Shown here piece after piece: positions 21,680 through 33,812 of a stretch of 64,000 bases of DNA (positions within the stretch are counted from its first letter, which is position 1; every line of letters starts with the position of its first letter). The stretch comes from Agelas oroides (lineage: Eukaryota; Porifera; Demospongiae; Agelasida; Agelasidae). The position numbers and the translations under genes are program-made. The stretch spans positions 19,360,824-19,424,823 of the forward strand of contig OX422184.1 in NCBI GenBank assembly GCA_949130485.1, written 5' to 3'. The notes below the pieces were generated by a model that made no database searches, had not been told where the DNA came from, and was given only the letters and a program-made list of their open reading frames with translations.

Positions 21680-23690
21680 AATACTAAATCGATGGTCGAT
21701 CGGCTTAGCTTTTTCAAACCTAAGGGACCAAAACTACTTCAAATAGGACAAACTCCACTCTACCTGTACATTCAGAATATCAAATTGGTTTGTAACTCGG
21801 GTCTACTCTGTGCTAGACTAGAATGGGAAAATGTAGTTTACACCCAACCGAATACTAAATCGATGGTTGATCACTTTAGCTTTTTCAAACCAAGGAGACC
21901 AAAACTGCTTCAAATAGGACAAACTAAGCATCAATCAACTCCACTGTATCTGTACATTCAGAATATCACTTTGGTTTCTAACTCTGGTCTACCGTACGCT
22001 GGACTAGAACGGGAAAATCTAGTTTACACCCAACCTAATACTAAATTGATGGTTGATTACCTTAGCTTTTTCGAACCAAGGAGACCAAAACTGCTTCAAA
22101 TAGGACAAACTAAGCATCAATCAACTCCACTCTATCTGTACATTCTGAATATCAAATTGGTTTGTAATTCTGGTTTACACTGTGCTGGACTAGAACAGGA
22201 AAATCTAGTTTACACCCAACCGAATACTAAATCGATGGTTGATCACTTTAGCTTTTTCAAACCAAGGAGACCAAAACTGCTTCAAATAGGACAAACTAAG
22301 CATCAATCAACTCCACTGTATCTGTACATTCAGAATATCAATTTGGTTTCTAACTCTGGTCTACCGTACGCTGGACTAGAACGGGAAAATCTAGTTTACA
22401 CCCAACCTAATACTAAATTGATGGTTGATTACCTTAGCTTTTGTGAACCAAGGAGACCAAAGCTGCTTCAAATAGGACAAACTCCGACAGCATCAATCAA
22501 CTCCACTCTATCTGTACATCAAATTGGTTTGTAATTCTGGTCTACCCTGCGCTGGACTAGAACGGGAAAATGTAGTTTACACCCAACCTAATACTAAATC
22601 GATGGTCAATCGGCTTAGCTTTTTCAAACCTACGAGACCAAAACTATTTCAAATAGGACAAACTAGGCATCAATCAACTCCACTCTACCTGAACATTCAG
22701 AATATTTAATTGGTTTGTAACTCTGGTCTACCCTGCGCTGGACTAGAATGGGAAAATCTAGTTTACACCCAACCTAATACTAAATCGATGGTCGATCGGC
22801 TTAGCTTTTTCGAACCAAGAAAACTGCTTCATAATAGGACAAACTAGGCATCAATCAACTCCACTCTATCTGTACATTCAGAATATCAAATCTAAATCTG
22901 GTCTACCCTGCGCTGGACTACAACGGGAAAATCTAGTTTACACCCAACCTAATACTAAATCGATGGTTGATTACCTTAGCGTTTTCGAACCAAGGAGACC
23001 AAAACTGCTTCAAATAGGACAAACTAGGCATCAATCAACTCCACTCTATCTGTACATTCAGAATATCAAATTGCTTTCTAATTCTGGTCTACTCTGTGCT
23101 GGACCGGAACAGGAAATCTAGTTTACACCCAACCGAATATACTAAATCGATGGTTGATCAGCTTATGTTTTTCAAACTTACGAGACCAAAACTATTTCAA
23201 ATAGGACAAACTAGGCATCAATCAACTCCACTCTACCTGAACATTCAGAATATTTAATTGGTTTGTAACTCTGGTCTATCCTGCGCTGGACTAGAATGGG
23301 AAAATCTAGTTTACACCCAACCCAATACTAAATCGATGGTTGATTACTTTGGCGTTTTCGAACCAAGGAGACAAAAACTGCTTCAAATAGGACAAACTAA
23401 GCATCAATCAACTCCACTCTATCTGTACATTCAGAATATCAAATTGCTTTCTAATTCTGGTCTACTCTGTGCTGGAACGGAACAGGAAAATCTAGTTTAC
23501 ACCCAACCGAATATACTAAATCGATGGTTGATCGGCTTAGCTTTTTCAAACTTACGAGACCAAAACTATTTCAAATAGGACAAACTAGGCATCAATCAAC
23601 TCCACTCTACCTGAACATTTAATTGGTTTCTAACTCTGGTCCACTCTGTGCTGGACTAGAACGGGAAAATCTAGTGTACATACAGGTTCT
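21680..23690 (+). repeat. 186-bp satellite, about 11 units, two-unit higher order
   Basis: ATACTAAATCGATGG and its variant ATACTAAATTGATGG recur at about 21681, 21852, 22038, 22224, 22410, 22591, 22777, 22952, 23139, 23325 and 23513. The commonest spacing is 186 bases (62 codons). Between 21852 and 22590 the units alternate in type (TCGATGGTTGATCACTTTAG versus TTGATGGTTGATTACCTTAG), giving a 372-base higher-order repeat. A 287-codon frame runs through the first units because the period is a multiple of three; later units carry frame-breaking indels. I treat it as satellite DNA, with a coding role unlikely. Confidence 0.85.
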
Positions 23691-24708
23691 AGTCTGACCT
23701 CAGTTGCTACTGTGGCTATGGTGCCCATGAAAATGACAACCCTCGTGGGAAGATACAAGGATGGGAGCATTCAGATTGCATAATTTGCTAGTGTGTATTA
23801 AGGTAGGACAACATTGAATCGCGAATCGGGCCGATTCCGTTCATGAATAATTAATGAGTCGGGTGACCATAATGGCGCAATTGAATTTCATTGGCTTGTT
23901 TACTCTTTCCCATGGCGGCAACCGGAATCAACAAGGGGGCCGTGTCCCTTTGATGTTGCCTACGGCCCCGTTGTAGTGGTTTGGCGGCACTTTCATGTGG
24001 CTGGACGGAACTTTGAAGAAATCCTCCAACACTTATTACACCCCGAGTGGAAAGAAATAAAATAATATAGTAATGAATGAATGAATGAATGAATGAATGA
24101 ATGAATGAATGAAAAGCCACAAAAGTGCATGTGTATGTCCAATATTTTAGCCTTTCTTTCCAAGCCTGAGAAGACTTACTGAAGTTTGACACCACAGCAG
24201 TATCTACTGTGAAAGCGCTAAGGTCGAGAGCTAATCCACGGCGATTGCACGGGGTCATACATTTGCCACCAATGTATTGGACCTAGGATGACATAGGATT
24301 TTACAGTGGGAATGTGCGTAACTGACTTGCAGCTCTGGTGCGTAACTGACTTGCAGCTCTGGAGCCTTGTATAATAACCAAATAAGCTTCACTTCACCCC
24401 AATGACTATGGAAGCTGGATTGTGCACCTAACTCCAATCCCCTGTTCCACTTTTGCCCTAATCTAATCAGGCTTCCACACTAAGTGTAGTTAGTGGGTTT
24501 CTCTTAGTCAAAGTTTGTGCCCTTGCTGCTCGCTCACCATGCACCTGGAAGTGCGTGCATCTAGTGGATCTGCTCAACAGTCTGTTATGGGCAGCACGAA
24601 ATGGCCTGCCACCTACACTCGATACTTTGCACTTGGGATGCAGTTACCACCTGCACTCCAGTCACCGATTTCTTTCCACTTGGGGTGCGGTTATGCTCGA
24701 AAAATTTT
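23691..24708. other. intergenic with short repeats
   Basis: It contains a GAAT tetranucleotide run at about 24073-24112 and a perfect 24-base tandem duplication at 24314-24361 (unit starts GTGCGTAACTGACTTGCAG). A minus-strand frame spans 23851-24258 with a poorly conserved look and the microsatellite in its middle. No gene is supported. Confidence 0.4.
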
Positions 24709-25197
24709 TATGCTAGCGGGAATGTGCGTAACTTGGCTCCATTCTAGAGGCAATGACAGGGAGTAGGTTTGTGGGCATAACTCCCTGGCCCTGAAGTGAG
24801 CGGGAAAAAGCATACATAGTTTTGTAGGGATGAGTTGAGCTTTCTGAAACTGGGCTCAGTTTTGGTTGGTTTGAGTGGAGGTGTGTGGAATTTTTCTTGA
24901 AAGCTAGCACAGCCAAAATTACTGTGTTTGAGGTCAAATGTGTGTTTTGGCCTGTAGACTGGAGTTGAAGTGGTCCCAGGACAAATCCATACGTAAAGTT
25001 TTTACTTGTTTTGTGTGTGTGTGTTGATGATGTAGTCAGACTGGGGGTGGAGCCTTGGAGAGGGTGCAAATTTTTATTTTAGCTGAGGGACTAAAAATTT
25101 ATTTTTTTTGGCATTATCAGGTACAGAAAGCAGTTTGGTACAAACTTTTTGTGAATCTTGTGTACACTTTCACATTACCCATCCATCCATCCACATG
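24709..25197 (+). repeat. dispersed repeat, copy 2
   Basis: Same-orientation copy of 218-704, with point changes (TAGCGGGAATG for TAGCTGGAATG) and small indels. Confidence 0.8.
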
Positions 25198-25319
25198 ACT
25201 AGAACCATGCAACTTTAGCACAATTCCCATCCACCCCTAGGTACACAGGTAAATCCAAATTTTTCAACAGAATGTCTCATCAGCTATCGACTTACCTGCA
25301 TAAGAAAACTGTCTTGACA

Positions 25320-25385
25320 TTAGTCTCGTACCCAGACCCCTTTCGAAAAAATCGAGAAGGGGTCTGGCAACACGGCCATACATAG
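25320..25385. repeat. short inverted repeat CCCAGACCCCTTTCG
   Basis: The stretch with CCCAGACCCCTTTCGAAAAA and GAGAAGGGGTCTGG is itself a hairpin. Related copies occur near 25910, 27250, 28610 and, inverted, at 34170-34235. It marks a small hairpin-type repeat family spread through 25-34 kb. Confidence 0.6.
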
Positions 25386-25424
25386 CTTTGTCCCGCGCGG
25401 ACTGTAGAGTGCGCGCCAATCAGA

Positions 25425-25649
25425 TTGCAGAGTTCAGCACGTCATGTTAATCGCTACGTGATCGCACAAATTGGTGTTGTGCCGTTTGACAACGCTCTGG
25501 TGTTTCTGAGAGAAAGAAAGGGGTCTCGAAAGTTCTTGCTGAAGCAAAGGGTGGTAGCGGAAGCTTTCGCTTCTGGGAGAGATACATTCGTCAGTCTTCC
25601 GACCCGCTACGGTAAGAACTTTTGCCACGGTTGCATTTCCACAGCATAG
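25425..25649 (+). pseudogene. RecQ-like helicase N-terminal fragment
   Basis: The 74-codon frame ends VVAEAFASGRDTFVSLPTRYGKNFCHGC. This resembles the Q-motif to Walker A region of RecQ-like helicases of invertebrate elements, where the motif is LPTGYGKS. Here the Gly and the final Ser/Thr of the loop are replaced (RYGKN), and the frame stops 13 codons later. It is a short decayed fragment. A clear Walker A Gly-Lys pair remains. The assignment rests on about 25 residues. Confidence 0.4.
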
Positions 25650-26085
25650 ATATTGTTGAGAGGAGTTTCTCTGAGCTGCAGATATGGCTTGAACGGCGAG
25701 AAACACGGTCTACGCATAAACTGTGGCCGATCAGACCGTTCTGCTACTACAATAGCGAGTAATTGTTATGCGTAGCTCTAGCGCTTTCAGCTTCACCATC
25801 TCTTGCCAAGCAGCAGTGTATATACGTTGCTTACTGATGCATCGTGGTTGCAGTCTTCGCTCATAAGCGAGGCTAGTGCCTCATCGCCACACGGTCACGA
25901 ATAGCCTCGTCCCCAGGCCCGTTCGAAAAATCGGAGAAGAGGACCTGGTATCCACTGTTTGCGCATGCGCTTAATTTCCCGACATTCCGGGGATTCCGGA
26001 TAGGTTCTCGTAAAGTGCAGACAGAATGTCGCTAATAAATTATTCCGAGCGAAGCGAGGCTATACCCGGGTTCAATTGAGATTTT

Positions 26086-26086
<1 letters not shown>

Positions 26087-26168
<82 letters not shown>
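26087..26168 (+). repeat. CGT trinucleotide microsatellite
   Basis: About 27 uninterrupted CGT units. The flank AACTTCGATATCTCAACAAT and GATCACTATCAGA recurs near 35590-35680 with only a degenerate CGTCGTTGTCGT, so the expansion is specific to this copy. Confidence 0.95.
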
Positions 26169-26169
<1 letters not shown>

Positions 26170-28680
26170 ACCGGAAGTTGGCCTAAAAACTTCGATATCT
26201 CAACAATGGTCTACGGGATCACTATCAGACTGGCAGGCATGAAAGCTCTAGCTGTTACTAAACAACTGTGAGCGAACTGTGTCGGTAGCCTAAGGGAAAC
26301 AGATGCAGGAGTGAGATATCCGCAAAACACGGATTTCTCCAGAACGGTAGGCACAACAGCTACCAAACTTACTGGTATGACAGTTCCACCTGTGAGCAAC
26401 CCACGGCAGACAAATAGCGACTGTACCATAAGACAAACACGCTCTTTGTTCTACCAACTCAAGCTTACAACAGCAGCCTTTTTTACATGGTAAGACTGGT
26501 CTGGTTCCCAGGATACGTGGATTGGGAACGTATAAACTATACTTGGGAAATACGAGTGCAAACGCGGACGTTCGCGGAGCGAGGTCCATTTGCACAATGT
26601 GTATCCCTAGTTCATAAGTCGTTATTTTAACCCCGTAGTGCCTGTACATCCTCATGTACTTGCAACAAACTGACAGCGCTAACGGCTAAGGAGGTCGAGG
26701 CAAGCTCTTTCTCTCTGTGGAGGTACAGCATCTACATACATAAAGGTGGACCAACATCCACTACAACACTAAATTACTGTTGTAGTGGATGTTGGTCCAT
26801 TTGGAAGTGTTGGCTGTGTGGCACGAGTTCCAAGTATAGCTCAGTCCTAGTCCTCAACTAATCAGTTAGCCTTGTCCCCTAGCTCTCCCGCATCACCATC
26901 AAATTCTGGTGACGAGGTTAGATTTCTCTTACATGGGAGTAGTCTTGCCTGATAGACTTTTGAGTGCTACAGTGTTGTGTGTGTAGAAGCAGTTTCAGAT
27001 ACGACAAGTCTGCATGTAAAGCATATCGGTGCTGGGAGAAACCATGGTCTGGCAGGCAAGACTAGTTTTAGGATTTAAGTAATGGCAAGGTTACATTGAG
27101 CTGGACAAACGTGACATAATCATTAGCAATAGTGCATGAAGTCAATGGCAGCTTGATATGCCCTTAAATGATTGGTACGTCATTGATGCATTGCATTAAG
27201 TTTTGTTTCGTGTTCATGGGAGTCTCTGGTGATTCTCAGTTAGACTCATGCCCAGATCCCACCCTCACACTAGTCTCGCGAACCAGCCGTACTTTTCTTT
27301 ATTTCCACTGGAGAAAAGAAAAATGCGGCTGGCTCGCAAGACTAACCTCACACAAGGAAAATGTTTTGTTGAACCAAGTCAACTCTCTTGGGGTAGCACA
27401 CACGTTTACGACTAGGGTAACCTAGCAATGATCAAAACAATTTGCACAACACCCACTCAAAAATGTTTGGTAGAATGCAAAATGTTACTGCAGTAAGGGA
27501 AGTGCTATGTAATAGTTAAAGATCTCGCCATTTCATGTCCTTACTACGATTTGGGAATAGGCCCAAGAAGTTTGTCTTTGTTCACCAGACTACTTCTCAC
27601 TGTTTTTGTGTCAGGCTTACTGATAACATGATGTGTAATTTAGCAGTTGAATTAGCTATGGCATCTACAGCTAGCACTGTTGACCTTGAGGATAGCACCA
27701 TTCAAACAAAAGGGATGAACATTGAAATAGTGAGAAGTTAACTGGTTCCTCTGAACCTGATGGTTTTCATGGCAGAGTGACTGGTCTGGGGACACTTTAT
27801 ATGCAACTAAGCCAACTTGGAAGAATACCAACACTTCAAACACACTATGGCATATGTACCTCTAAAGAACTTGCTTCCACCTCAGAGTATATTGTATTGA
27901 TTGTTTTGTTGCTTTGCTACCATACTGTAAGACTCAGTTCATTATGTAAGATTGTGTGTCACAAGGCAACAGACCTATGAAAAAATGATAACATTAATGC
28001 TCTAGTTCTACAAGCATGAGCAACTATGAACCACATCTCTTTAGCCTGATGTTAAACAGCTGTGTGCAATTAGGGTAAGAGCATGCAACAATGTCCTGAA
28101 TGTATAATTATGCTAATATCTGGGTCACCATCTACTACTTGAATCACTGACTGTTAATTGTTCATCCAGTGGTCCGGCTTATATACCCTGTGCATGCAGA
28201 CATTTGTACCAAGTGTACATCCTGTTGTATAGCGTTAGATTCACATGCCCACTGTCTACGCTAAATGCATTTTCTGTTTGAGAAAAGATGTGTGCTTTGT
28301 TTGGTAAAAACCACATTCATTTTGAGTACAAGGTTCATGAGTTAGTGTTTCTCGTAAAAAAAATGTGTAAATTCTATCTCCAGTCCTTCCATCTGCAATG
28401 TACAACTTCCGCTTGCAAATAAAACCCTCCATATAAGGCACTTATGTTAGGCTAGGTGGACCACTGCATCTAGAATTGGGTTTTTTAACAGTTCAGAAAC
28501 GCCCCTTCATGAAGCTGCCACTTGATCACACTTCTGAACTCAAGTGCAAATTAATTCCAGCAAATATTTGGTAGGCTTAGTTCCAACCGAGCATCACCAG
28601 AATTAGTCTCGTCCCCAGACCCCACCCTCTCATGAGGAGAAACGGTCTGGTGAACCAAGTCAAATCTCTTGGGCTAGCAC

Positions 28681-28935
28681 CAGAGGAGGTAGTGCAAGTA
28701 TACGGATTTTGTATACGTACATTACATCTTCCGGTGATATCCGTTATGATAATCAGAGTTATGCGGTTGTTGTACAACGAAAGAGCTGTGCAAGTTCCAT
28801 GTCCACAGTTTGTAGGGTTCGGGAGATATGGTCACACAGAATTACCAATGAGTATGTACCCAAACCAACACATGGGCTCGCAGTTCCAAATTTAATGTGG
28901 ATGTCATTTCAACACATCCTTGCACTACCTTCTCA
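28681..28935. mobile_element. 255-bp insertion with 10-bp target duplication
   Basis: GGGCTAGCAC lies at 28671-28680 and again at 28936-28945. The insert has inverted ends (CAGAGGAGGTAGTGCAAG and, as reverse complement of the right end, CTGAGAAGGTAGTGCAAG). A 9-10-bp duplication is typical of Mutator-like elements. The inserted sequence is open on plus across most of its length and resembles the exon-like block at 42091-42279 (shared TATGGTCACACAG and ATTACCAATGA, with 11 of 27 aligned residues identical by eye). Confidence 0.6.
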
Positions 28936-29830
28936 GGGCTAGCACACACTTTTTGCGACAGTGTCACCTAGCAACATTCAAAACTTTTTACGCCAAACCC
29001 GCTCAAAAACGGTACGGATACTCGAGTAGAGATTTAAGAATTTACTGTTGTAAGGGAAGTGCTACGTAACAATTACCGATCTCGCAATCTCATTGGTTCT
29101 TACCACTTTTGGGGAATAAGTCCAAAAAATTCGACTTTGTTCACCGGACTGCTTCTCACCGGGAGGCACACGCTGGCTGGACACCAGAATATGCCATGAC
29201 GTACAAATCGCACAACCATACATCAAGCCACCCTTGACTTCATGCACCTTTGGTAATGGTTGTCACGTTGGTCAGCTCAATGTAACCTTGCCATTACTTA
29301 AATCCTAAAACTAGTCTTGCCTGCCAGACCATGGCTTCTCCCAGCACCGATATGCTTTACATGCAGACTTGTCGTATCTGAAACTGCTTCTACACACACA
29401 ACACTGTAGCACTCAAAAGTCTATCAGGCAAGACTACTCCCATGCAAGACAAATCTAACCTCGTCACCAGAGTTTGATGGTGATGCGGGAGAGCTTGGGG
29501 ACAAGGCTAGCTGATTAGTTGAGGACTGAGCTATCAAAGACGGGCCGGGCCATACATGTAACTCGTGCCACACAGCCAACACTTCCAAATGGACCAACAT
29601 CCACTACAACAGTAATGTATGTAGATTCTGTACCTCCACAGAGAGAAAGAGCTTGCCTCGACCTCCTTTGGATTTATGAGAGCGTTCAGTAAAACACTTA
29701 GCCGTTTGCTCTGTCAGTTTCTTGTAAGTACAAAAGGATGTATGGCACTACGGGGTTAAAATAATGACTTATGAATAATTTATTAGCGACATTCTGTCTG
29801 CACTTTACGAGAACCTTCCGGATAATACCG

Positions 29831-30204
29831 TGTTACCTCCGCGTGCCGTGACGTCAGGTACGTGTATTTTGCCGTATATTTAATCGTACACTGCTGACAA
29901 TGGCTATTTCTGTGCAAGGCCTTGAATCTGCCGTGTTGTATGCCTTCCTGCGACTTCGAGGCGAAGCGACGGCGCTAAAACACGACATGAAAGCATCTAT
30001 GAAGCATTTATGCTTGTATCTAATGGGTTTTGGCAAGTCATAATTCGTGTTACGAAGTTATTTGTAGTATGAAGATGGTACTGCGTCGACAGCGCAGTTC
30101 AAGCGATAAGCGCTGGGGTCAGAAGGCCTGGGTAAAGGGCTAGGAGAGCAGCGCTCGCCTCTTTGGCGTTGTACTATAAAAGCCCATATGCCATATATGA
30201 ACGT
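29831..30204. other. no gene seen
   Basis: Lies between the 3.8-kb foldback element and the Penelope-like pair. GC-richer, with only a short unsupported minus-strand frame. Confidence 0.4.
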
Positions 30205-30278
30205 CATAGTTAGACTAGGTACCGTAGTGATTCTTTGAGCTATTAAGCCGTAGCAAATTCACAATCAGTAGTGCAAAC

Positions 30279-30303
30279 GTTTCGATCCGTGCATCATCAT
30301 CAG
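30279..30303 (-). ncRNA. candidate hammerhead ribozyme core, left copy
   Basis: On the minus strand CTGATGA is followed by a weak stem GAT...ATC and GAAAC. Penelope-like elements are known to carry small hammerhead ribozymes in this region. Stem III and the cleavage site were not resolved by eye. Confidence 0.35.
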
Positions 30304-30457
30304 TGCAATGATACAAAGTGTGACCTACTCGCTATATATATCTACAGGTGACGTCATGGTTACAGAAAGTTGAACGGGTATTTAGAGAGTAAAGTTAGAC
30401 AGAACTGATAACCGGAAGCATGTGCGCTAGGAGCAGAAATATGACAAGAAGACGATA

Positions 30458-32217
30458 CTCAGGTGTGTTAAGGACTGGGTCAGGACTTGGTCCCTCATTA
30501 AGGTATGCGAAGATAGAGTTTTAAGAATAACTCCACTTCAATGCCCCAGATGGGTTATTTGAGCTACAGATTACCTGGCCCTAATATGGCCCCGCCCACT
30601 TTTGGGATCACGTGATCTATTGTCTTCGGAATTGGGTCGCTAGACATGTTTGCTAAAAGGCGGTGAATGTACAGACGAGCGATGGCTTTTGTACTTGCAC
30701 GCAGAAAAGACCTCATGGTGACCTAACCTGTCATAGTTTTGGAAGTGATTTGATGCTACCGCCTCGGAGAAAAACGCGTAATTCTAATTAATGCACACCA
30801 CGATGAACAGCATTTTTGCTCATAGCTCAGAAGCAGTGGTACAAAATGACTTACAAAACTATGACATGTTACCTAGGCCTACCTAGGTTTGGAAAAACGT
30901 GGTATAGTTGAAAACAATTGCGGTTTAAATCACCGCCTTTTGCGTTGTTTACATTGCCAGAAATAGAGGTTCTGCATGTGATGTCATCAAAAGGGTTAAA
31001 TTTATTAATTTTAATTTAATAGTCTTGCCAATTTTTCTAGGCAATAAGGAAGGTCTAAATAGCTTAAATCTCAAGTAAAAATTCTAAATTAATGATAGTT
31101 GATTTTATATAAATTGTCAAAGTTTGATCTTTTAGCATTAACTTGTATGGCGAGTGGCAAATTTTGCCACTCGCTGTACAAATCCTATGCAAAATGTTTG
31201 ACTTTCAGAATTTATATAAAATCAATGGAAAGGAGTTAGGCCTTCATATTTTAGATTTGAGTTAGCTGGACCATCAGTATTACCTGCAAATGTTTGGAAT
31301 GGCTAATTATGAATTTTAAATTGGTGATGACGTCACTGCAGAACCTCTATTTGAATAGCGCGGCGGTCACGATGTTATTTCCGTAGCGTACGGAGTTGTA
31401 AGTAAAATGCGGAAGTTTACGTTGTACCGTATTTGCAATTGTCTGTAATTGTATATGCTAGCATATATTTTTGTACCTATTTTGTACCGATTTGGCAAAT
31501 TCTGTGAACAAAATCTGCAAAAACTTTACTGCCAGTCGGGCAGAGGACATCAAAAATAAGTGAAGTATATCGTTTACCAATCAAAAATGAAATGAAAAAG
31601 TGTGTATTTTTATTTCAGAAAATTTGAAATGCCTATTTTTTCACACTTCAATGTGTGAAAATACGGTAGAAATACTATCACGAATGGCGAATTCTGTGAC
31701 CTTCAGGAGCCAGCACTGTAGGTATCTGTGGCTAGTAGAGAGATAGCAGAAGGTGAATATACCGTTAACAACACATTTACGGACAAGGTAAGCCCGTTAC
31801 TAAAGTTACTAGTGTCGGACCTCCTCTGGGTTTGTCTTGCATGTGAATGATGTTAGGTGGACATAGGGGTGGGAGAGGCCCAGCCACAAAAAAAACATAG
31901 AGTTTGAACCACCGTAGGCTCCCGTAGTAAAACATGAAGTACGTGTAACGGAAATGTAACGGACGTTTCCAAAGAGTGCAAACTCTGTATCATTGCATTT
32001 CTGGCAATGCTTCCAGACGTGGATCGGTGAGGAAGCCATATTCCAGCAATAAGGAGGTGGGTGTGGTCAAAATTTTACCACATAATAGAGAAGAGGTGTG
32101 GTGATATACCAAAACAGTTTCCACTCTTGCAGCACTTTTGACAGTGATATATATCACTCCAAATATTGCACAAATTTAGCTCTGCTAACTCTGGTCCCAG
32201 TCCTTAATTCACCTGAG
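30458..32217. mobile_element. 1760-bp non-autonomous element between TA duplications
   Basis: Comparison with the intact right Penelope copy shows the insertion exactly. The undisturbed site reads GACGATACAAAGG; here it reads GACGATA, element, TACAAAGG. The ends are CTCAGGTG and CACCTGAG, with longer inverted similarity through TTAAGGACTGGG. The TA duplication suits Tc1/mariner or similar superfamilies. No transposase frame was recognised. It contains a smaller foldback at about 30965-31350. Confidence 0.8.
30965..31350. repeat. nested foldback of about 385 bp
   Basis: AGAGGTTCTGCATGTGATG and CACTGCAGAACCTCT are the outer inverted ends. Inner pairs include TTGATTTTATATAAATT with AATTTATATAAAATCAA and a central palindrome GCGAGTGGCAAATTTTGCC. 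It lies inside the 1760-bp element. Confidence 0.65.
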
Positions 32218-32785
32218 TACAAAGGAAAGGAAATGGAGTGAGAAGACATACAGAGAGAGAAAGAGAGGGAAGTCAGAACCAGATCCTATCCAACATCAGA
32301 CCTGGGTCCAGGTTCATGTTGTTGTCCGTTCTTCTAATTGTCAAGGCCTCCTGGACCTTCCGTTTGGTGATGAATTCCTCTGTCTTTATGACTGCAGCCT
32401 GTTCCCATTGGACTGAGTGGTCTGTCTCCGTCACGTGTACTGCGATGCCATTGTTAGTATCTCTGTTGCGTACGGACCATTTGTGTTCCATCAGCCTTGT
32501 CTTGAGGGTGCGACCTGTCTCTCCTATGTAGAGAGAGCCACATTCAAAAGGGATACTGTAGACAACACCCTTCACGTCGTGTTTGTCAGGCTTTCCTTTG
32601 ACCGTCATCAGTTTTTGTCTGAGTGTGGTCTGCGTCTTGAAAACTGTCCTGATATTCAAGAGTCTGACACGTCTCTCAATGGTCTCACTTAGTCCCTTTG
32701 AGTAAGGGATGAATAGTTTCTTTGGCTTCTCTCGGTCGCCTGGTGAGTCACCATGTCTCCTAGTTCTTGTCAGTGTTCTCCTCAA
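32218..32785 (-). pseudogene. GIY-YIG endonuclease end of Penelope-like element, left copy
   Basis: The minus-strand frame from RTLTRTRRHGDSPG to LDPGLMLDRIWF matches the right copy with very few changes (for example SIPFECG for SIPCECG). That change removes one of the paired Cys residues before the YIG motif. The reverse transcriptase part is absent; beyond 32785 the sequence belongs to the right copy. It is a 5'-truncated copy, unlikely to act alone. Confidence 0.8.
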
Positions 32786-33572
32786 ATTCACGATGGAGAT
32801 TGAACGGAATAGCCAACTTCCCTTCCTGGATGTGCTAGTTGAAAAGAGAGATGAACAGCTGACGACGTCTGTGTACCGGAAATGTACACACACAGACTGA
32901 TACCTCCACTACAACTCACATCACCATCCCAGAGTGAAAACAGGCATTATCTCATGCCTAAGACAAAGAGCACACAACATTTGCGACGAGGACAAACTTG
33001 GTCTACAACTCGAACACTTACAAGGGACCTTTGAAGCGAATGGATACCCCACAAAATTAGTGAGGAGAACACTGACAAGAACTAGGAGACATGGTGACTC
33101 ACCAGGTGACCGAGAGAAGCCAAAGAAACTATTCATCCCTTACTCAAAGGGACTAAGTGAGACCATTGAGAGACATGTCAGACTCTTGAATATCAGGACA
33201 GTTTTCAAGACGCAGACCACACTCAGACAAAAACTGATGACGGTCAAAGGAAAGCCTGACAAACATGACGTGAAGGGTGTTGTCTACAGTATCCCTTGTG
33301 AATGTGGCTCTCTCTACATAGGAGAGACAGGTCGCACCCTCAAGACAAGGCTGATGGAACACAAACGGTCCGTACGCAACAGAGATACTAACAATGGCAT
33401 CGCAGTACACGTGACGGAGACAGACCACTCAGTCCAATGGGAACAGGCTGCAGTCATAAAGACAGAGGAATTCATCACCAAACGGAAGGTCCAGGAGGCC
33501 TTGACAATTAGAAGAACGGACAACAACATGAACCTGGACCCAGGTCTGATGTTGGATAGGATCTGGTTCTGA
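32785..33572 (+). pseudogene. Penelope-like RT C-terminus plus GIY-YIG endonuclease, right copy
   Basis: From FTMEIERNSQLPFLDVLVEK, the usual end of the RT, the frame passes TSVYRKCTHTD, meets a TGA at 32898-32900, and continues unbroken to 33572. The GIY-YIG nuclease begins around VVYSIPCECGSLYIGETGR (residue about 116 after the Met at 32934) and retains Arg of TLKTRLMEH and a KRKVQEALTIRR helix. In these elements the RT copies RNA and the GIY-YIG domain nicks the target. Catalytic RT motifs lie 5' and are missing. The inverted neighbour is the left copy. Confidence 0.85.
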
Positions 33573-33769
33573 CTTCCCTCTCTTTCTCTCTCTGTATGTC
33601 TTCTCACTCCATTTCCTTTCCTTTGTATCGTCTTCTTGTCATATATCTGCTCCTAGCGCACATGCTTCCGGTTATCATTTCTGTCTAACTTTACTCTCTA
33701 AATACCCGTTCAACTTTCTGTAACAATGACATCACCTGTAGATATATATAGCGAGTAGGTCACACTTTG

Positions 33770-33812
33770 TATCGTTGCACTGATGATGATCCATGGATCG
33801 AAACGTTTGCAC
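33770..33812 (+). ncRNA. candidate hammerhead ribozyme core, right copy
   Basis: CTGATGA (33780-33786), stem GATC-CATG-GATC and GAAAC (33800-33804) are in the order of a hammerhead core. The stem II sequence differs from the left copy. The flanking stem III pairing and cleavage triplet are not clear, so this is a candidate only. Confidence 0.4.

Larger units (their letters stand above)
25985..29830. mobile_element. 3.8-kb composite foldback element
   Basis: The left arm (about 25985-27110) and right arm (about 29250-29830, inverted) match over the terminal block CGTAAAGTGCAGACAGAATG, over ACCCCGTAGTG, and over about 430 bases at 26685-27110 with 29255-29660. The left arm has an extra insertion (about 26042-26600) that includes the CGT microsatellite. 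A second, direct similarity joins 27330-27600 with 28930-29160. No intact transposase was seen inside. A 255-bp MITE sits in it at 28681-28935. Confidence 0.7.

Noticed and set aside
23851-24258. 135-codon minus-strand frame
   Set aside because: It runs through a GAAT microsatellite and has no recognisable motif; not enough to call a gene.
32273-33607. Antisense frames opposite the GIY-YIG copies
   Set aside because: They are shadows of the coding strand in the inverted arms.
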